Position numbers and translations under genes: made by a program
Notes under the pieces: generated by a model
Seen by the model: the letters and a program-made list of their open reading frames with translations, nothing else
The model's database searches: none
What the model was told of the DNA's origin: nothing
Assembly: GCA_036339995.1 (NCBI GenBank)
Contig: JAYYZW010000049.1
Location: 1-64,000, forward strand
Origin: JAYYZW01 sp036339995
GTDB lineage: Bacteria > Pseudomonadota > Gammaproteobacteria > Ga0077536
Direction: 5' to 3'
Length of the DNA: 64,000 nucleotides
Shown here: piece after piece, positions 25,771-34,872 of the stretch
Numbering within the stretch: position 1 is the first letter of the stretch
Layout: each line of letters starts with the position of its first letter

Positions 25771-25982
25771 TTGCGAGCGGTTCCTAGGAGGCCTTTCTCG
25801 ACAAGCCCATTGTGGCTATCATCATTCCCTCGCGACGGAGGACCCCAGGCGAGCGCGCCTTCGGGAGCTATTTCGAGAATTTGCTGATCTCCCGGCCAGC
25901 GGCCTGCATTTCGTCCGCCGTAGCGCGACCTGCGGCGTAGTGAGCACGCACCGTGACTTATTCAGAGGCTTCTTAAGCGAAT

Positions 25983-26960
25983 ATGGAAATTGGGCCCTAC
26001 GAATTTGAACACGCCCTCATCCTGGCGCCCATGGCCGGTATCAGCGATCGTCCGTTCAGATCCTTGTGCCGCAGCTTCGGCGCCGACTATGCGATAACGG
26101 AAATGGTCAGCACAAAGCCTCATCTTTGGAACACGAACAAGACCCGAAAGCGCCTCGATTTGGTCGGTGAGTCTCGACCCAGGGTCGTACAAATCGCCGG
26201 CGCCGAAACCGGTGTGATGGCGGCGACGGCAAGACGTTGTGAAGCTCTCGGTGCCGACATCATCGACGTTAATATGGGCTGCCCTGCAAAAAAGGTATGC
26301 AATAAGTCAGCGGGTTCAGCCTTGATGCGCGACGAAGCGCTGGTCAGGCAGATCCTCACCGCCGTGTGCCAGGCCGTCAGTATTCCGGTGAGCTTGAAAA
26401 TGAGAACGGGCTGGGACACCGAACACCGGAATGGTCCGATCATTGCAAAGATCGCCCAAGACTGCGGTGTCAGCGCGATCACCGTGCATGGCCGTACGCG
26501 TGCGTGCGCCTTCCGCGGCGCGGCCGAGTACGACACCATCGCGACGATCAAGGCGCAGCTCGTCATTCCGGTGATTGCCAACGGCGACATCCGGACACCT
26601 GAAGATGCGATCGCCGTATTGAAACTGACCGCTGCTGACGGCCTCATGGTGGGGAGAGCGGCGCAGGGCGATCCGTGGCTGTTCGAACGGATCAAAGCCG
26701 CCCTTGCGGGGAAGTCCGTGTCACCACCTACAAGGCGCGAACGCCTCGATCTCATGCATGCGCATCTAAACTCGCTGCATGGACATTACGCGAAGATTGC
26801 CGGCGTACGCATCGCGCGCAAGCACGTGGGCTGGTATTTGGACGCTTTCCCTGCGGCGCGTGCACTAAGAGCAGATTTCAATCGAATCGACGACCCGCAG
26901 GCACAGCTCGAATATGTCGAATCACTGAACGAAACGTCGATGTTGGACCGTGCGGCATGA
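25983..26960 (+). CDS. dusB: tRNA-dihydrouridine synthase B
   Basis: 325-residue flavin-dependent Dus enzyme that reduces uridine to dihydrouridine in the tRNA D-loop. It has LAPMAGISDRPFRSLCR at the N-terminus, VNMGCPAKKVCNKSAGSALM with the catalytic Cys, and NGDIRTPEDA and VGRAAQGDPWLF for FMN binding. The start MEIGPYEFEHALILAPMAG matches the family. The stop overlaps the fis start (ATGA), the usual dusB-fis operon. Confidence 0.96.
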   Translation: MEIGPYEFEHALILAPMAGISDRPFRSLCRSFGADYAITEMVSTKPHLWNTNKTRKRLDLVGESRPRVVQIAGAETGVMAATARRCEALGADIIDVNMGCPAKKVCNKSAGSALMRDEALVRQILTAVCQAVSIPVSLKMRTGWDTEHRNGPIIAKIAQDCGVSAITVHGRTRACAFRGAAEYDTIATIKAQLVIPVIANGDIRTPEDAIAVLKLTAADGLMVGRAAQGDPWLFERIKAALAGKSVSPPTRRERLDLMHAHLNSLHGHYAKIAGVRIARKHVGWYLDAFPAARALRADFNRIDDPQAQLEYVESLNETSMLDRAA

Positions 26961-27223
26961 GCGCCTCGCGTGCAAGCAATCGAAAAGCCGAACAGCCGCT
27001 GACCACGCTGGTCAAGCATTCGCTCGAACAGTATTTCGACGATCTGAACGGCCAGCCGGCGGCGGAACTCTATGAGCTTGTCGTTCGGCAGGTAGAGCAG
27101 CCCCTGGTCGAGATCGTCATGCGCGAGACGGGTGGAAATGTTTCCAAAGCAGCACGGGTTCTCGGAATAAATCGCGCAACGCTCCGCAAAAAGCTCCATA
27201 AGTACGGTTTAAATAACAAGTAG
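26957..27223 (+). CDS. fis: DNA-binding protein Fis
   Basis: 88-residue nucleoid protein Fis. It bends DNA and affects rRNA transcription, replication and recombination. The C-terminal helix-turn-helix ETGGNVSKAARVLGINRATLRKKLHKYGL is intact, and the N-terminal part (LTTLVKHSLEQYFDDLNG) is typical. The ATG at 26957 overlaps the dusB stop. Slightly shorter than the E. coli protein. Confidence 0.95.
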   Translation: MSASRASNRKAEQPLTTLVKHSLEQYFDDLNGQPAAELYELVVRQVEQPLVEIVMRETGGNVSKAARVLGINRATLRKKLHKYGLNNK

Positions 27224-27237
27224 AACCACCCTCAGTA

Positions 27238-27490
27238 TTATTCGCGGAGGCGTCGCCAGCAGTTTGCGCAGGGTATCAAGGCGCGAGGTACGTGGTTTAG
27301 CGATGCCAAATAAGCGACGTGCAATGCCGAAATGCGGAAAAATGACTGCCGGCCCTTGGGGTTGAAGCCTGAAAGCACGCTTGCTTTATACCAGCGCTTG
27401 AACATAGGGCGCCTCCGCGCTACTGACTCGGCCTGGCAATCGCTCTTGCAGGGCACGATCTATATGCGAAAAATTTTGCAATAGGTTCTG
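27238..27490. repeat. Degenerate repeat ending at purH (sister of 9135-9412)
   Basis: This fis-purH gap aligns with the yidC-mnmE gap. Shared blocks are CCGAAATGCG near 27328, GCGCTTGAACA near 27392, GACTCGG near 27424, CAGGGCACGATCTATATGCG at 27449-27468 and TTTTGCAATAGGTTCT at 27474-27489, ending just before the purH ATG. On the minus strand a 72-codon frame (27238-27456) carries SGFNPKGRQSFFRISALHVA and an Ala/Leu-rich end. It may be the better preserved copy of the element's small coding region. Mobile origin is inferred from repetition. Confidence 0.65.
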
Positions 27491-27492
27491 GT

Positions 27493-29067
27493 ATGCCAAA
27501 TTCGGCAAAGGTCACGCGCGCGCTCATCAGCGTATCCGACAAGACGGATCTCGAAGAACTGGGACGCGGTTTGAGCCGGCTCGGTATCCACATCCTGTCG
27601 ACGGGAGGGTCCGCAAAAGCGCTTCGCAGCGCGGGCGTCGAAGTGACGGAGGTGTCCGAGCACACGGGCTTTCCCGAGATCATGGATGGCCGGGTCAAGA
27701 CGCTTCACCCCAAAATACACGGCGGCATTCTCGCGCGACGGGATGTCGACGAGGGAGTACTGGACGCGCATGGTATCGAATTGATAGACCTCGTTGTCGT
27801 TAATCTTTATCCCTTCGAAAAGACGGTCACGACGCCGGAATTCACCCACGAGGACGCGATCGAAAATATCGATATTGGAGGCCCGACTCTAATCCGCGCT
27901 GCCGCAAAAAATCATGCCTTCGTGACCGTCGTATGTGATCCGGGCGACTACGCGCCCGTTTTAGGAGAGATCAACTCGGACGGTGCTGTGTCGGCCGAAA
28001 CGCGCCAGCGGCTCGCGACCAAGGCATTTCGACACACCTCCGATTACGACCATGCGATCAACGACTACCTGTCGTCGCATCGGGCGCCCAGGAAAGGGAT
28101 GTTTTCCGATCGCTTGAGCGTGCGCTTCGCAAAAAAGCAGATGCTGAGATACGGCGAGAACCCGCATCAGCAAGCGGCGTTTTACGTCGAAAAAGACGCA
28201 CCCCCCGGAACGCTTGCCGCAGCCGAGCAACTTCAGGGTAAAGAACTCTCATACAACAACATCGCCGATACGGACGCCGCGCTCGATTGCGTTCGATCGT
28301 TTCACGATGCTGCATGCTGTATCGTCAAGCACGCCAATCCCTGCGGCGTCGCCGAGGCGGCGGACATCGCCCTCGCCTACGAACAGGCGTACAAAACGGA
28401 TCCAACGTCCGCTTTTGGTGGAATCATTGCGTTCAACCGCCCGCTGAATGTCACCGTTGCGCAAGCGATCCTCGAGCGACAGTTCGTCGAAGTGATCGTA
28501 GCGCCAGCGATCGAAGACACGGCGCTTGCCATACTTGCCGCCAAGGAGAACATTCGGGTGCTGGCGGTCGGCGAATGGCCCAGCGAACTTTTGCAACAAC
28601 TCGAGTACAAGAGGGTCATGGGCGGCCTTTTAGTACAGGATCGGGACGTTGCTGCGCAGGCGACGGGCACGGGTTCGCTCAAGCCGGTCACGCGCAGAGC
28701 ACCGTCGGCGGACGAATTGCGCGACCTCATCTTCGCCTGGCGCGTGGTCGCTTGTGTGAAATCGAACGCCATCGTTTATGCTCGCGCTCGGGCCACGATA
28801 GGGATCGGCGCGGGCCAGATGAGCCGCGTCTACAGCGCCCGCATCGCCGCGATCAAGGCAGCGGACGAACGACTCGAAGTCGCCGGGGCGGTGATGGCAT
28901 CCGACGCGTTCTTTCCGTTCAGAGACGGCATCGATTCCGCCGCCGAGGCGGGCATCCGCGCCGTCGTGCAACCCGGCGGCTCGATGCGCGACGACGAGGT
29001 TATCGCGGCCGCCGACGAGCACGACATCGCCATGGTATTCACTGGCGAGCGCCACTTCAGGCATTGA
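27493..29067 (+). CDS. purH: Bifunctional AICAR formyltransferase / IMP cyclohydrolase
   Basis: 524-residue PurH catalysing the last two steps of purine synthesis to IMP. The N-terminal cyclohydrolase domain has SVSDKT-like RALISVSDKTDLEELGRGL and DGRVKTLHPKIHGGIL. The formyltransferase domain has LRYGENPHQQAAFY and the catalytic KHANPCGVA. The C-terminus ends MVFTGERHFRH as usual. Followed 75 bases later by purD, the normal pairing. The leader is formed by a repeat element. Confidence 0.97.
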   Translation: MPNSAKVTRALISVSDKTDLEELGRGLSRLGIHILSTGGSAKALRSAGVEVTEVSEHTGFPEIMDGRVKTLHPKIHGGILARRDVDEGVLDAHGIELIDLVVVNLYPFEKTVTTPEFTHEDAIENIDIGGPTLIRAAAKNHAFVTVVCDPGDYAPVLGEINSDGAVSAETRQRLATKAFRHTSDYDHAINDYLSSHRAPRKGMFSDRLSVRFAKKQMLRYGENPHQQAAFYVEKDAPPGTLAAAEQLQGKELSYNNIADTDAALDCVRSFHDAACCIVKHANPCGVAEAADIALAYEQAYKTDPTSAFGGIIAFNRPLNVTVAQAILERQFVEVIVAPAIEDTALAILAAKENIRVLAVGEWPSELLQQLEYKRVMGGLLVQDRDVAAQATGTGSLKPVTRRAPSADELRDLIFAWRVVACVKSNAIVYARARATIGIGAGQMSRVYSARIAAIKAADERLEVAGAVMASDAFFPFRDGIDSAAEAGIRAVVQPGGSMRDDEVIAAADEHDIAMVFTGERHFRH

Positions 29068-29142
29068 TGCGCCGTTGAATAATGCTGCTTTTTGACGAGC
29101 CGCCGGTTTAGACGCTTCGTGAAATTCGCGGGTTAGGATGCG

Positions 29143-30429
29143 ATGAAGGTATTGATCATCGGCGGCGGCGGCCGGGAACACGCCCTGGCGTGGAAATGCG
29201 CGCAATCGCCGCTCGTCGAAGCCGTGATCTGTGCGCCCGGTAACGCCGGCACTGCGCGCGAAGCCAGGGTCGGCAACGTCGATATCGGGGCGGACGATAT
29301 CGAGCGCCTGACGCGCTTCGCCGCGGAGGAGTCGATTGGGCTCAGCATCGTCGGTCCCGAAGCACCCCTCGTCGCGGGCATCGTCGATGCCTTTGATGAG
29401 GCCGGCCTCAAATGCTTCGGGCCGATGCGGGATGCGGCGATCCTCGAAGCTTCCAAGTCCTATACCAAGAATTTTCTAAAACGGCACGGCATCCCGAGCG
29501 CCGCCTACGAGAACTTCGACGATTTGCCGGCCGCACTCGATTATATCGACACCCAAGCGCTACCGGTGGTGATCAAGGCCGACGGCCTGGCGGCGGGTAA
29601 AGGGGTCATCATCGCCCGGGATCACGAACAGGCGCGGGCCGCTGCAAGGTCGATGCTGGCGGAGAAAGCTTTCGGCGCCGCCGGTGCACGCATCGTCGTC
29701 GAGGAATTCCTCGAGGGTGAAGAGGCCAGCTTTATCTGCATGACCGACGGCGCAACGGCGATTCCCTTTGCTTCGTCGCAGGACCACAAAGCCCGCGACG
29801 AAGGCGACCGCGGACCCAATACCGGAGGTATGGGTGCTTACTCGCCCGCGCCGGTCATTGACGAGCGCATGCACGAACGCATTATGCAGACTGTGATCGC
29901 ACCGACTTTGAAAGGGATGCGAAGCGACGGGCGACCCTACTGCGGTTTTCTCTATGCCGGTGTCATGATCGGATCCGACGGCATACCCCGGGTTCTCGAG
30001 TTCAACTGCCGATTCGGCGATCCCGAAACCCAGCCCATTATGATGCGGCTCAAAACGGACCTGGTCGCCGCTTGCCTGGCCGTACTAAATGGAGATGCCG
30101 GATCGGTGGCCCTCGAATGGGATCAAAGGGTGGCGCTTGGCGTGGTCTTGGCTGCCGGAGGGTATCCCGGTACTTATGATAAGGGCGCGGTCATCGACGG
30201 CCTCACCGCTGGTGACGAAACCTTGACGCGGGTATTTCATGCGGGGACGCGTCTCGATGACGATCGTTGCCTGACCAACGGCGGCCGCGTGCTTTGCGTC
30301 GTCGGACTGGGCGAGAAGGTCAGTGACGCGCAGGCCGCGGCCTACCGACGCGTCGACACCATCGACTGGCAGGGTATGTTCTACCGGCGCGATATCGGTT
30401 ACCGCGCCGTCGCTCGTGAAACGCGATGA
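29143..30429 (+). CDS. purD: Phosphoribosylamine--glycine ligase
   Basis: 428-residue ATP-grasp ligase forming GAR from phosphoribosylamine and glycine, step two of purine synthesis. The N-terminus MKVLIIGGGGREHALAWK, the ATP-grasp core KADGLAAGKGVIIA and the signature DRGPNTGGMGAYSPAP are clear, with FNCRFGDPETQ near residue 290. It converges on hisH with a 22-base gap. Confidence 0.97.
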   Translation: MKVLIIGGGGREHALAWKCAQSPLVEAVICAPGNAGTAREARVGNVDIGADDIERLTRFAAEESIGLSIVGPEAPLVAGIVDAFDEAGLKCFGPMRDAAILEASKSYTKNFLKRHGIPSAAYENFDDLPAALDYIDTQALPVVIKADGLAAGKGVIIARDHEQARAAARSMLAEKAFGAAGARIVVEEFLEGEEASFICMTDGATAIPFASSQDHKARDEGDRGPNTGGMGAYSPAPVIDERMHERIMQTVIAPTLKGMRSDGRPYCGFLYAGVMIGSDGIPRVLEFNCRFGDPETQPIMMRLKTDLVAACLAVLNGDAGSVALEWDQRVALGVVLAAGGYPGTYDKGAVIDGLTAGDETLTRVFHAGTRLDDDRCLTNGGRVLCVVGLGEKVSDAQAAAYRRVDTIDWQGMFYRRDIGYRAVARETR

Positions 30430-30451
30430 GGCTCGGGGACGATACGTCCGC

Positions 30452-31102
30452 TTAGACGCCGCCGTTCCAGGCCAAGAAATTTTCCAGCAGCATAAGCCCC
30501 GCTGCGGCGCTTTTCTCAGGGTGGAATTGCGTCGCGAATACAAACCCGCTCGCGAGCGCAGCGGTGAATGGACGGATGTATTCGGTTGAGCCCAGAGTCA
30601 GGGTGCCATCCTTCGGCACGACGTAATAGCTATGCACGAAATAGAAACGTGTACCCGTCGCGATGCTTGCCGTGACGGGATGTTCGCGCGCCCATTCGAC
30701 CTGGTTCCATCCCATGTGCGGCACTTTGCGGGGGCTACCGTCGGGCGCGGCCGGCGGCCGCTCGGGGAAGCGGACGACCCGGCCTGCGAAAAGCCCGAAT
30801 CCCTCCGTTCCGCCGTCCTCTTCGCTGAACGGCATCAGCGATTGCAGCCCGAGGCAGATGCCTAAAAAAGGACGGGTTTGCGCACAATCGCAGACCACTT
30901 CGGTCAGATTGCAGGCCGCGAGACGCTCCATGCAGTCGCCGAGCGCACCCTGACCGGGAAAAACGACGCGCTCGGCCTCGCGAATAACGCGGCTTTCGTC
31001 ACTGACGATTATCCGGTGACGTTCGCGCGCCACGAATTCCAGCGCTTTGACGACCGAGCGCAGATTGCTTCCACCATAATCGATGACGGCGACCGTAGAC
31101 AC
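30452..31102 (-). CDS. hisH: Imidazole glycerol phosphate synthase glutaminase subunit
   Basis: 216-residue class I glutamine amidotransferase that feeds ammonia to HisF in histidine synthesis. It has IDYGGSNLRSVVKAL at the start, the nucleophile region FLGICLGLQSLMPFSEE and the catalytic FHPEKS near the end. The partner hisF and also hisA are not next to it, although they often follow hisH in Gammaproteobacteria. Here the gene runs into purD from the opposite side. Located 24 bases after hisB on the same strand. Confidence 0.95.
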   Translation of the reverse strand: MSTVAVIDYGGSNLRSVVKALEFVARERHRIIVSDESRVIREAERVVFPGQGALGDCMERLAACNLTEVVCDCAQTRPFLGICLGLQSLMPFSEEDGGTEGFGLFAGRVVRFPERPPAAPDGSPRKVPHMGWNQVEWAREHPVTASIATGTRFYFVHSYYVVPKDGTLTLGSTEYIRPFTAALASGFVFATQFHPEKSAAAGLMLLENFLAWNGGV

Positions 31103-31126
31103 TTTAGTAAACTGGCGACAGGCGTG

Positions 31127-31720
31127 CTAGAGCACGCCCTTGGTCGAAGGCAGTTCGTCTCCCATGCGTGGGTCACGTTCGACGGCCATGCGCAAGGCGC
31201 GGCCGAACGCCTTGAACACGGTTTCGATGATATGGTGTGCGTTGCGGCCGCGCAGGTTGTCGATATGCAAAGTACACTTGGCGTGGTTTACGAATCCTCG
31301 AAAGAATTCCCCGAACAAGTCGACGTCGAAGTCGCCGATCCGCGCCCGCGGAAAATCGATTTCATAAGTCAAGCCCGGGCGACCGGAGAGGTCGATGACG
31401 ACACGCGACAGGGCCTCGTCGAGAGGAACGTAAGCATGACCGTAGCGCCGGATCGCGCGCTTGTCGCCCACGGCTTCGAGCACGGCCTGCCCGAAGCATA
31501 TGCCGATGTCCTCGACGGTGTGATGGGCGTCGATTTCGAGGTCGCCTTTTGCATCGATTTTGATGTCGATCACGCCGTGGCGCGCAACCTGATCAAGCAT
31601 GTGCTCCAGGAACGGCAATCCGGTGTTAATCTCGGCGTGCCCGGCCCCATCCAGATTCACGGTAAGCGCGATCTGGGTTTCTTTGCTGTCCCGCGTGACG
31701 CGGGTGGTACGTTCAGCCAT
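31127..31720 (-). CDS. hisB: Imidazoleglycerol-phosphate dehydratase
   Basis: 197-residue monofunctional HisB that dehydrates IGP in histidine synthesis, using a Mn-binding His/Glu cluster. It has TGLPFLEHMLDQVARHG, DAHHTVEDIGICFG and the C-terminal AKCTLHIDNLRGRNAHHIIE. The start MAERTTRVTRDSKETQI at 31720 is preferred. An upstream ATG at 31747 would add nine residues unlike the family. The first gene of a hisB-hisH pair. Confidence 0.96.
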   Translation of the reverse strand: MAERTTRVTRDSKETQIALTVNLDGAGHAEINTGLPFLEHMLDQVARHGVIDIKIDAKGDLEIDAHHTVEDIGICFGQAVLEAVGDKRAIRRYGHAYVPLDEALSRVVIDLSGRPGLTYEIDFPRARIGDFDVDLFGEFFRGFVNHAKCTLHIDNLRGRNAHHIIETVFKAFGRALRMAVERDPRMGDELPSTKGVL

Positions 31721-31844
31721 ATCGGTCCGGCCGTGATTCGCGATCAAAGGGCGCGTACATTAACAGTTCGGATAGCGTTTGATAAGTTGGCAGGCCGCTA
31801 AAAAGTTCGATATTTCAACAGCATCCTACCGGGACGCCACGTTT

Positions 31845-32783
31845 ATGAGTAACACAATCAATGGCGACATAGACGATGGCCTCATGGCATCGGTCGTTTC
31901 CTGGTTACGGGGCCTGCAGGACACGATCTGCGCCGCGTTGAGCGAAGTCGATGGCGGTGCGTCATTCGGTGAAGATGTTTGGGAGCGCGACACCGGCGGC
32001 GGCGGTCGTACGCGGATACTGGTCGACGGAAATATTTTTGAACAGGCGGGCGTCAATTTTTCCTACGTTCGCGGTGATGCCCTGCCCGATGCGGCAACGG
32101 CGCAACGCCCGGATCTCGGTGGGCGCCGATTCCACGCCATGGGCGTTTCACTCGTCGTACATCCGTCGAACCCTCATGTCCCGACCTCGCATGCCAACGT
32201 CAGGTTTTTCGTCGCCGAAAAAGACGGTGAACCGGCGGTGTGGTGGTTCGGCGGTGGCTTTGACCTGACACCTTATTACGGCTACGAAGACGACGCCGTT
32301 GCTTGGCACCGAACCGCTCACGCGGCCTGCACCGAATTCGGCGAAGACGTCTATCCGCGCTTCAAGCGCTGGTGCGACGACTATTTTTCGATAAGACATC
32401 GCGGCGAGCAACGCGGGATCGGCGGCCTGTTTTTCGACGACTTGAACGAATGGGGATTCGAGCGCAGTTTCGCCTTCGCGCGCAGCGTCGGCGAGCACTA
32501 CCTCGAAGCCTACCTTCCCATTGTTGAGAAACGCCGCGATACACCTTACGGCGACATCGAGCGGGAATTTCAACTCTACCGCCGCGGCCGCTACGTCGAA
32601 TTCAACCTGGTCTACGATCGCGGCACGCTGTTTGGGCTGCAGAGCGGCGGCCGCACGGAGTCAATCCTGATGTCCCTGCCGCCGCGCGTGTCATGGCGTT
32701 ACGCGTGGCAGCCCGAGCCGGGGAGTCGTGAAGCGGAACTTTACGAGCGCTTCCTGAAGCCGCGCGATTGGCTGGGCTCCTGA
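31845..32783 (+). CDS. hemF: Coproporphyrinogen III oxidase, oxygen-dependent
   Basis: 312-residue aerobic HemF, which converts coproporphyrinogen III to protoporphyrinogen IX using O2. It has the family blocks FEQAGVNFSYVRGDALP, MGVSLVVHPSNPHVPTSHANVRFF, WWFGGGFDLTPYY and the C-terminal GRYVEFNLVYDRGTLFGLQSGGRTESILMSLPP. ATG 31845 (MSNTINGD) is chosen. An in-frame upstream start at 31779 adds 22 atypical residues. Presence of HemF implies haem synthesis under oxic conditions. Confidence 0.95.
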   Translation: MSNTINGDIDDGLMASVVSWLRGLQDTICAALSEVDGGASFGEDVWERDTGGGGRTRILVDGNIFEQAGVNFSYVRGDALPDAATAQRPDLGGRRFHAMGVSLVVHPSNPHVPTSHANVRFFVAEKDGEPAVWWFGGGFDLTPYYGYEDDAVAWHRTAHAACTEFGEDVYPRFKRWCDDYFSIRHRGEQRGIGGLFFDDLNEWGFERSFAFARSVGEHYLEAYLPIVEKRRDTPYGDIEREFQLYRRGRYVEFNLVYDRGTLFGLQSGGRTESILMSLPPRVSWRYAWQPEPGSREAELYERFLKPRDWLGS

Positions 32784-32852
32784 GACCCGTACCTGCCAGA
32801 TAGGATATGCTCTGCCCGCCTTTCAAGCCGTTTCCAACCGAGGAATTGTGCC

Positions 32853-33230
32853 ATGTGGTCTTCAGCCAGTTTGGATCTGCTGAGTCTTTTCACAAACGAT
32901 ACCGAATTAATCGACTACGCACCGGGCGACAAGATCTTCGAAGAGGACGCACCAGGCGACAAGATGTACGTCGTCATCGAGGGCGAAGTCGCTTTGAGCG
33001 TGCGCAATACGCAAATCAGCACGATCAAGGCGGGCGAGATGTTCGGCGAGATGGCGCTCATCGACACCAACCCGCGCAGCGCGACCGCGACAGCAGTGAC
33101 GAAGTGTAAGCTTGCCGCCGTAGACGAGCGACGCTTTACGTTTCTGGTTCAGCAGACGCCGTTTTTTGCGCTATATGTCATGCGCCTCATGACGCAGCGT
33201 CTTCGCGCGATTGACGATACGATTAGCTGA
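32853..33230 (+). CDS. Stand-alone cyclic nucleotide-binding domain protein
   Basis: 125 residues that consist almost only of a cNMP-binding beta-barrel. The phosphate-binding cassette FGEMALIDTNPRSATATA contains the Glu and Arg needed for cyclic nucleotide phosphate and ribose contact. There is no DNA-binding helix-turn-helix as in CRP and no enzyme domain, so it may act by binding a partner protein or simply be a sensor fragment. It follows hemF by 69 bases and may share its transcript. The ligand is not known. Confidence 0.85.
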   Translation: MWSSASLDLLSLFTNDTELIDYAPGDKIFEEDAPGDKMYVVIEGEVALSVRNTQISTIKAGEMFGEMALIDTNPRSATATAVTKCKLAAVDERRFTFLVQQTPFFALYVMRLMTQRLRAIDDTIS

Positions 33231-33564
33231 TGGATTGACGAAAGGCATCGCTTTCGCCGCCTGCAGGGTCTGGCGCTGTAACACGGCGGTTGATCGATTG
33301 TATGGTCGATAATGTTTATGCAATTCGATAATGCGGGTCCATTGCCACTAACAGATTTCTTCCTAGTCGCACTTTCTATGTCTCCGGTTCCAAATTTGGT
33401 TGACTCCTAACATTAAGTAACGTGCATATTGCACGAAACCCAACCGGCATTCGCCCGTTTGAAACCGAGCAAAGTGCATGATATTACGCCCATCAATTGA
33501 GTCAGGGATGATCTGGCAACAGACCTAAGGTCTTAACCTACCTAAGCGGAACTAACCCGGTGCT
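33231..33564. other. Intergenic region with two short palindromes
   Basis: No gene was found in these 334 bases between converging genes. Two short inverted repeats are visible: CGTGCA-TAT-TGCACG at 33421-33435 and AGACCT-A-AGGTCT at 33521-33533. Neither is followed by a T-run, so they are not clear terminators. Protein-binding sites are possible but unproven. Confidence 0.4.
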
Positions 33565-34665
33565 TTAATCCATGCGCGCGCTCTGGCCGTCATCCATCGC
33601 TAAACCGTTGTCAACGAGGACCCTACGCAGGCTGCGGATGGCGGGAAATATTTCTCGATTTCGATCGGCGCCCTGTCGATCGAAAGCCGCCTGTTCGAGT
33701 TCGCAGATCCAGCGATCCTCGGCGAATATTCCATTCGTAAACCAGATGATGAAAGGCCAGAACAATTCGAGGGCCCCCGGAATTCGCGGCCGGCGGATCA
33801 TCATCAGTCCGAAGGTGTGATTGGCCCGCTGTGCCTTGTCTGTCGGGATATACGCGTTCCACAGGTCAAGGGCCGGGTGCTCGCTGCCGGCGGTCCAGAA
33901 TTTGAGGGTCTGATAAGGGTAGTCCGTGCGTATCGTCATCAGGTCGCGGTCGCCGGGTCCGGCCTCGGGCCGTTTGCCCAACATGAATTTTTCACCCAGC
34001 GGCTGTTTACCGCTTGCGCGCATAAACGAGTAGTCCGCTTCTATCCAGTTTTCACCTTCGCGAGTCCCTAAAAAAATCGTTTTGATGCCGCCCATTAAGC
34101 GCCGGTGCAGGAACTGGTGGTTCATGTCCATGAGGTTTTCGTGCATGAACGTGTAATGACACTCAAGGCGCCGGTCGAGGTAGCGGGTCTTGTAAGCCGG
34201 ATCGTCCGCCGAAGGGACCAGGGGAAATGCCGTGGACGTCGCGAGTGCGGCTTCGCCGGGAAAGATGAAGACGAGACCGTAGGCTTCGCGTGAGGGGTAG
34301 TGGCGGACGCTGTTCGGCTCCATACGGCAAGTGTCGATGTAGGGAATACTGACGCATTTTCCTTGGGCATCGTATTCCCAGCCGTGATAGCCGCACTTGA
34401 TCGTGTTGTCCTGGACGGCGCCGACGTGGAGCGGTATCTGCCGGTGGGCGCAGCGGTTTTCCAGCGCAAACAGTTCTCCCAACTTGGTGCGTACGAGCAC
34501 GATGGGCTCGCCGGCGAACGTAACGGCTTGCGTCTTACCTCGCTTGACGTCCCTGCTGCGCGCGACGGGGTACCAGAAATTCGGATCGATAGTGGTCTTG
34601 CGGATGTCGCGCGCCTCGGCACGGGCGTCCGTGCCCTTCAATCGGGCGGTATTATCAAGCGACAT
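33565..34665 (-). CDS. Rieske [2Fe-2S] oxygenase, alpha-subunit type
   Basis: 366 residues. The Rieske cluster ligands are C72, H74, C91 and H94 (CAHRQ...CGYHGWEYD). The mononuclear iron site is E176-x3-D180-x2-H183-x3-H187 (ENLMDMNHQFLH), with the bridging Asp. It resembles the VanA/PaO-like ring-hydroxylating or demethylating oxygenases. The substrate cannot be told. No reductase gene of the usual plant-type ferredoxin kind is adjacent, but a flavodoxin-like gene lies upstream on the same strand. A GGGGCC tract lies 70-106 bases before the start codon on the coding strand. Confidence 0.9.
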   Translation of the reverse strand: MSLDNTARLKGTDARAEARDIRKTTIDPNFWYPVARSRDVKRGKTQAVTFAGEPIVLVRTKLGELFALENRCAHRQIPLHVGAVQDNTIKCGYHGWEYDAQGKCVSIPYIDTCRMEPNSVRHYPSREAYGLVFIFPGEAALATSTAFPLVPSADDPAYKTRYLDRRLECHYTFMHENLMDMNHQFLHRRLMGGIKTIFLGTREGENWIEADYSFMRASGKQPLGEKFMLGKRPEAGPGDRDLMTIRTDYPYQTLKFWTAGSEHPALDLWNAYIPTDKAQRANHTFGLMMIRRPRIPGALELFWPFIIWFTNGIFAEDRWICELEQAAFDRQGADRNREIFPAIRSLRRVLVDNGLAMDDGQSARMD

Positions 34666-34735
34666 GTCGCCTCCCAGAAATCAATCGCAAGCGTGCATTC
34701 TAAAGCTATTTCTAGAATGGAAACTTAATCTCGCC

Positions 34736-34771
34736 GGCCCCGGCCCCGGCCCCGGCCCCGGCCCCGGCCCC
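34736..34771 (-). repeat. Six tandem GGGGCC hexamers upstream of the Rieske gene
   Basis: Six perfect head-to-tail copies of GGCCCC on the plus strand (GGGGCC on the minus, coding strand), with partial copies at both edges. It lies in the gap between the flavodoxin-like gene and the Rieske gene, so a transcript from the upstream genes would carry it 70-106 bases before the Rieske start. Repeated GGGGCC can fold into G-quadruplexes or hairpins. Copy-number change would alter leader structure, not a reading frame. Confidence 0.9.
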
Positions 34772-34872
34772 GGCCGCGGAAGCCGACGATATTACCGGGC
34801 GGCCGGGGCGCGTCGGCAATCGAAATACGACAGGCGCTCGCCAGCCGCCGCCGAAAGCGGACACTGGCGCGC

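Noticed and set aside
25771..25982. Open frame with PSRRRTPGERAFGSYFENLL upstream of dusB
   Set aside because: It has some protein-like character but no start with a ribosome-binding site and no family match. I could not tell a remnant from chance.
30878..31801. 307-codon plus-strand frame
   Set aside because: Antisense to hisH and hisB with no recognisable domain. The minus-strand genes explain the sequence.
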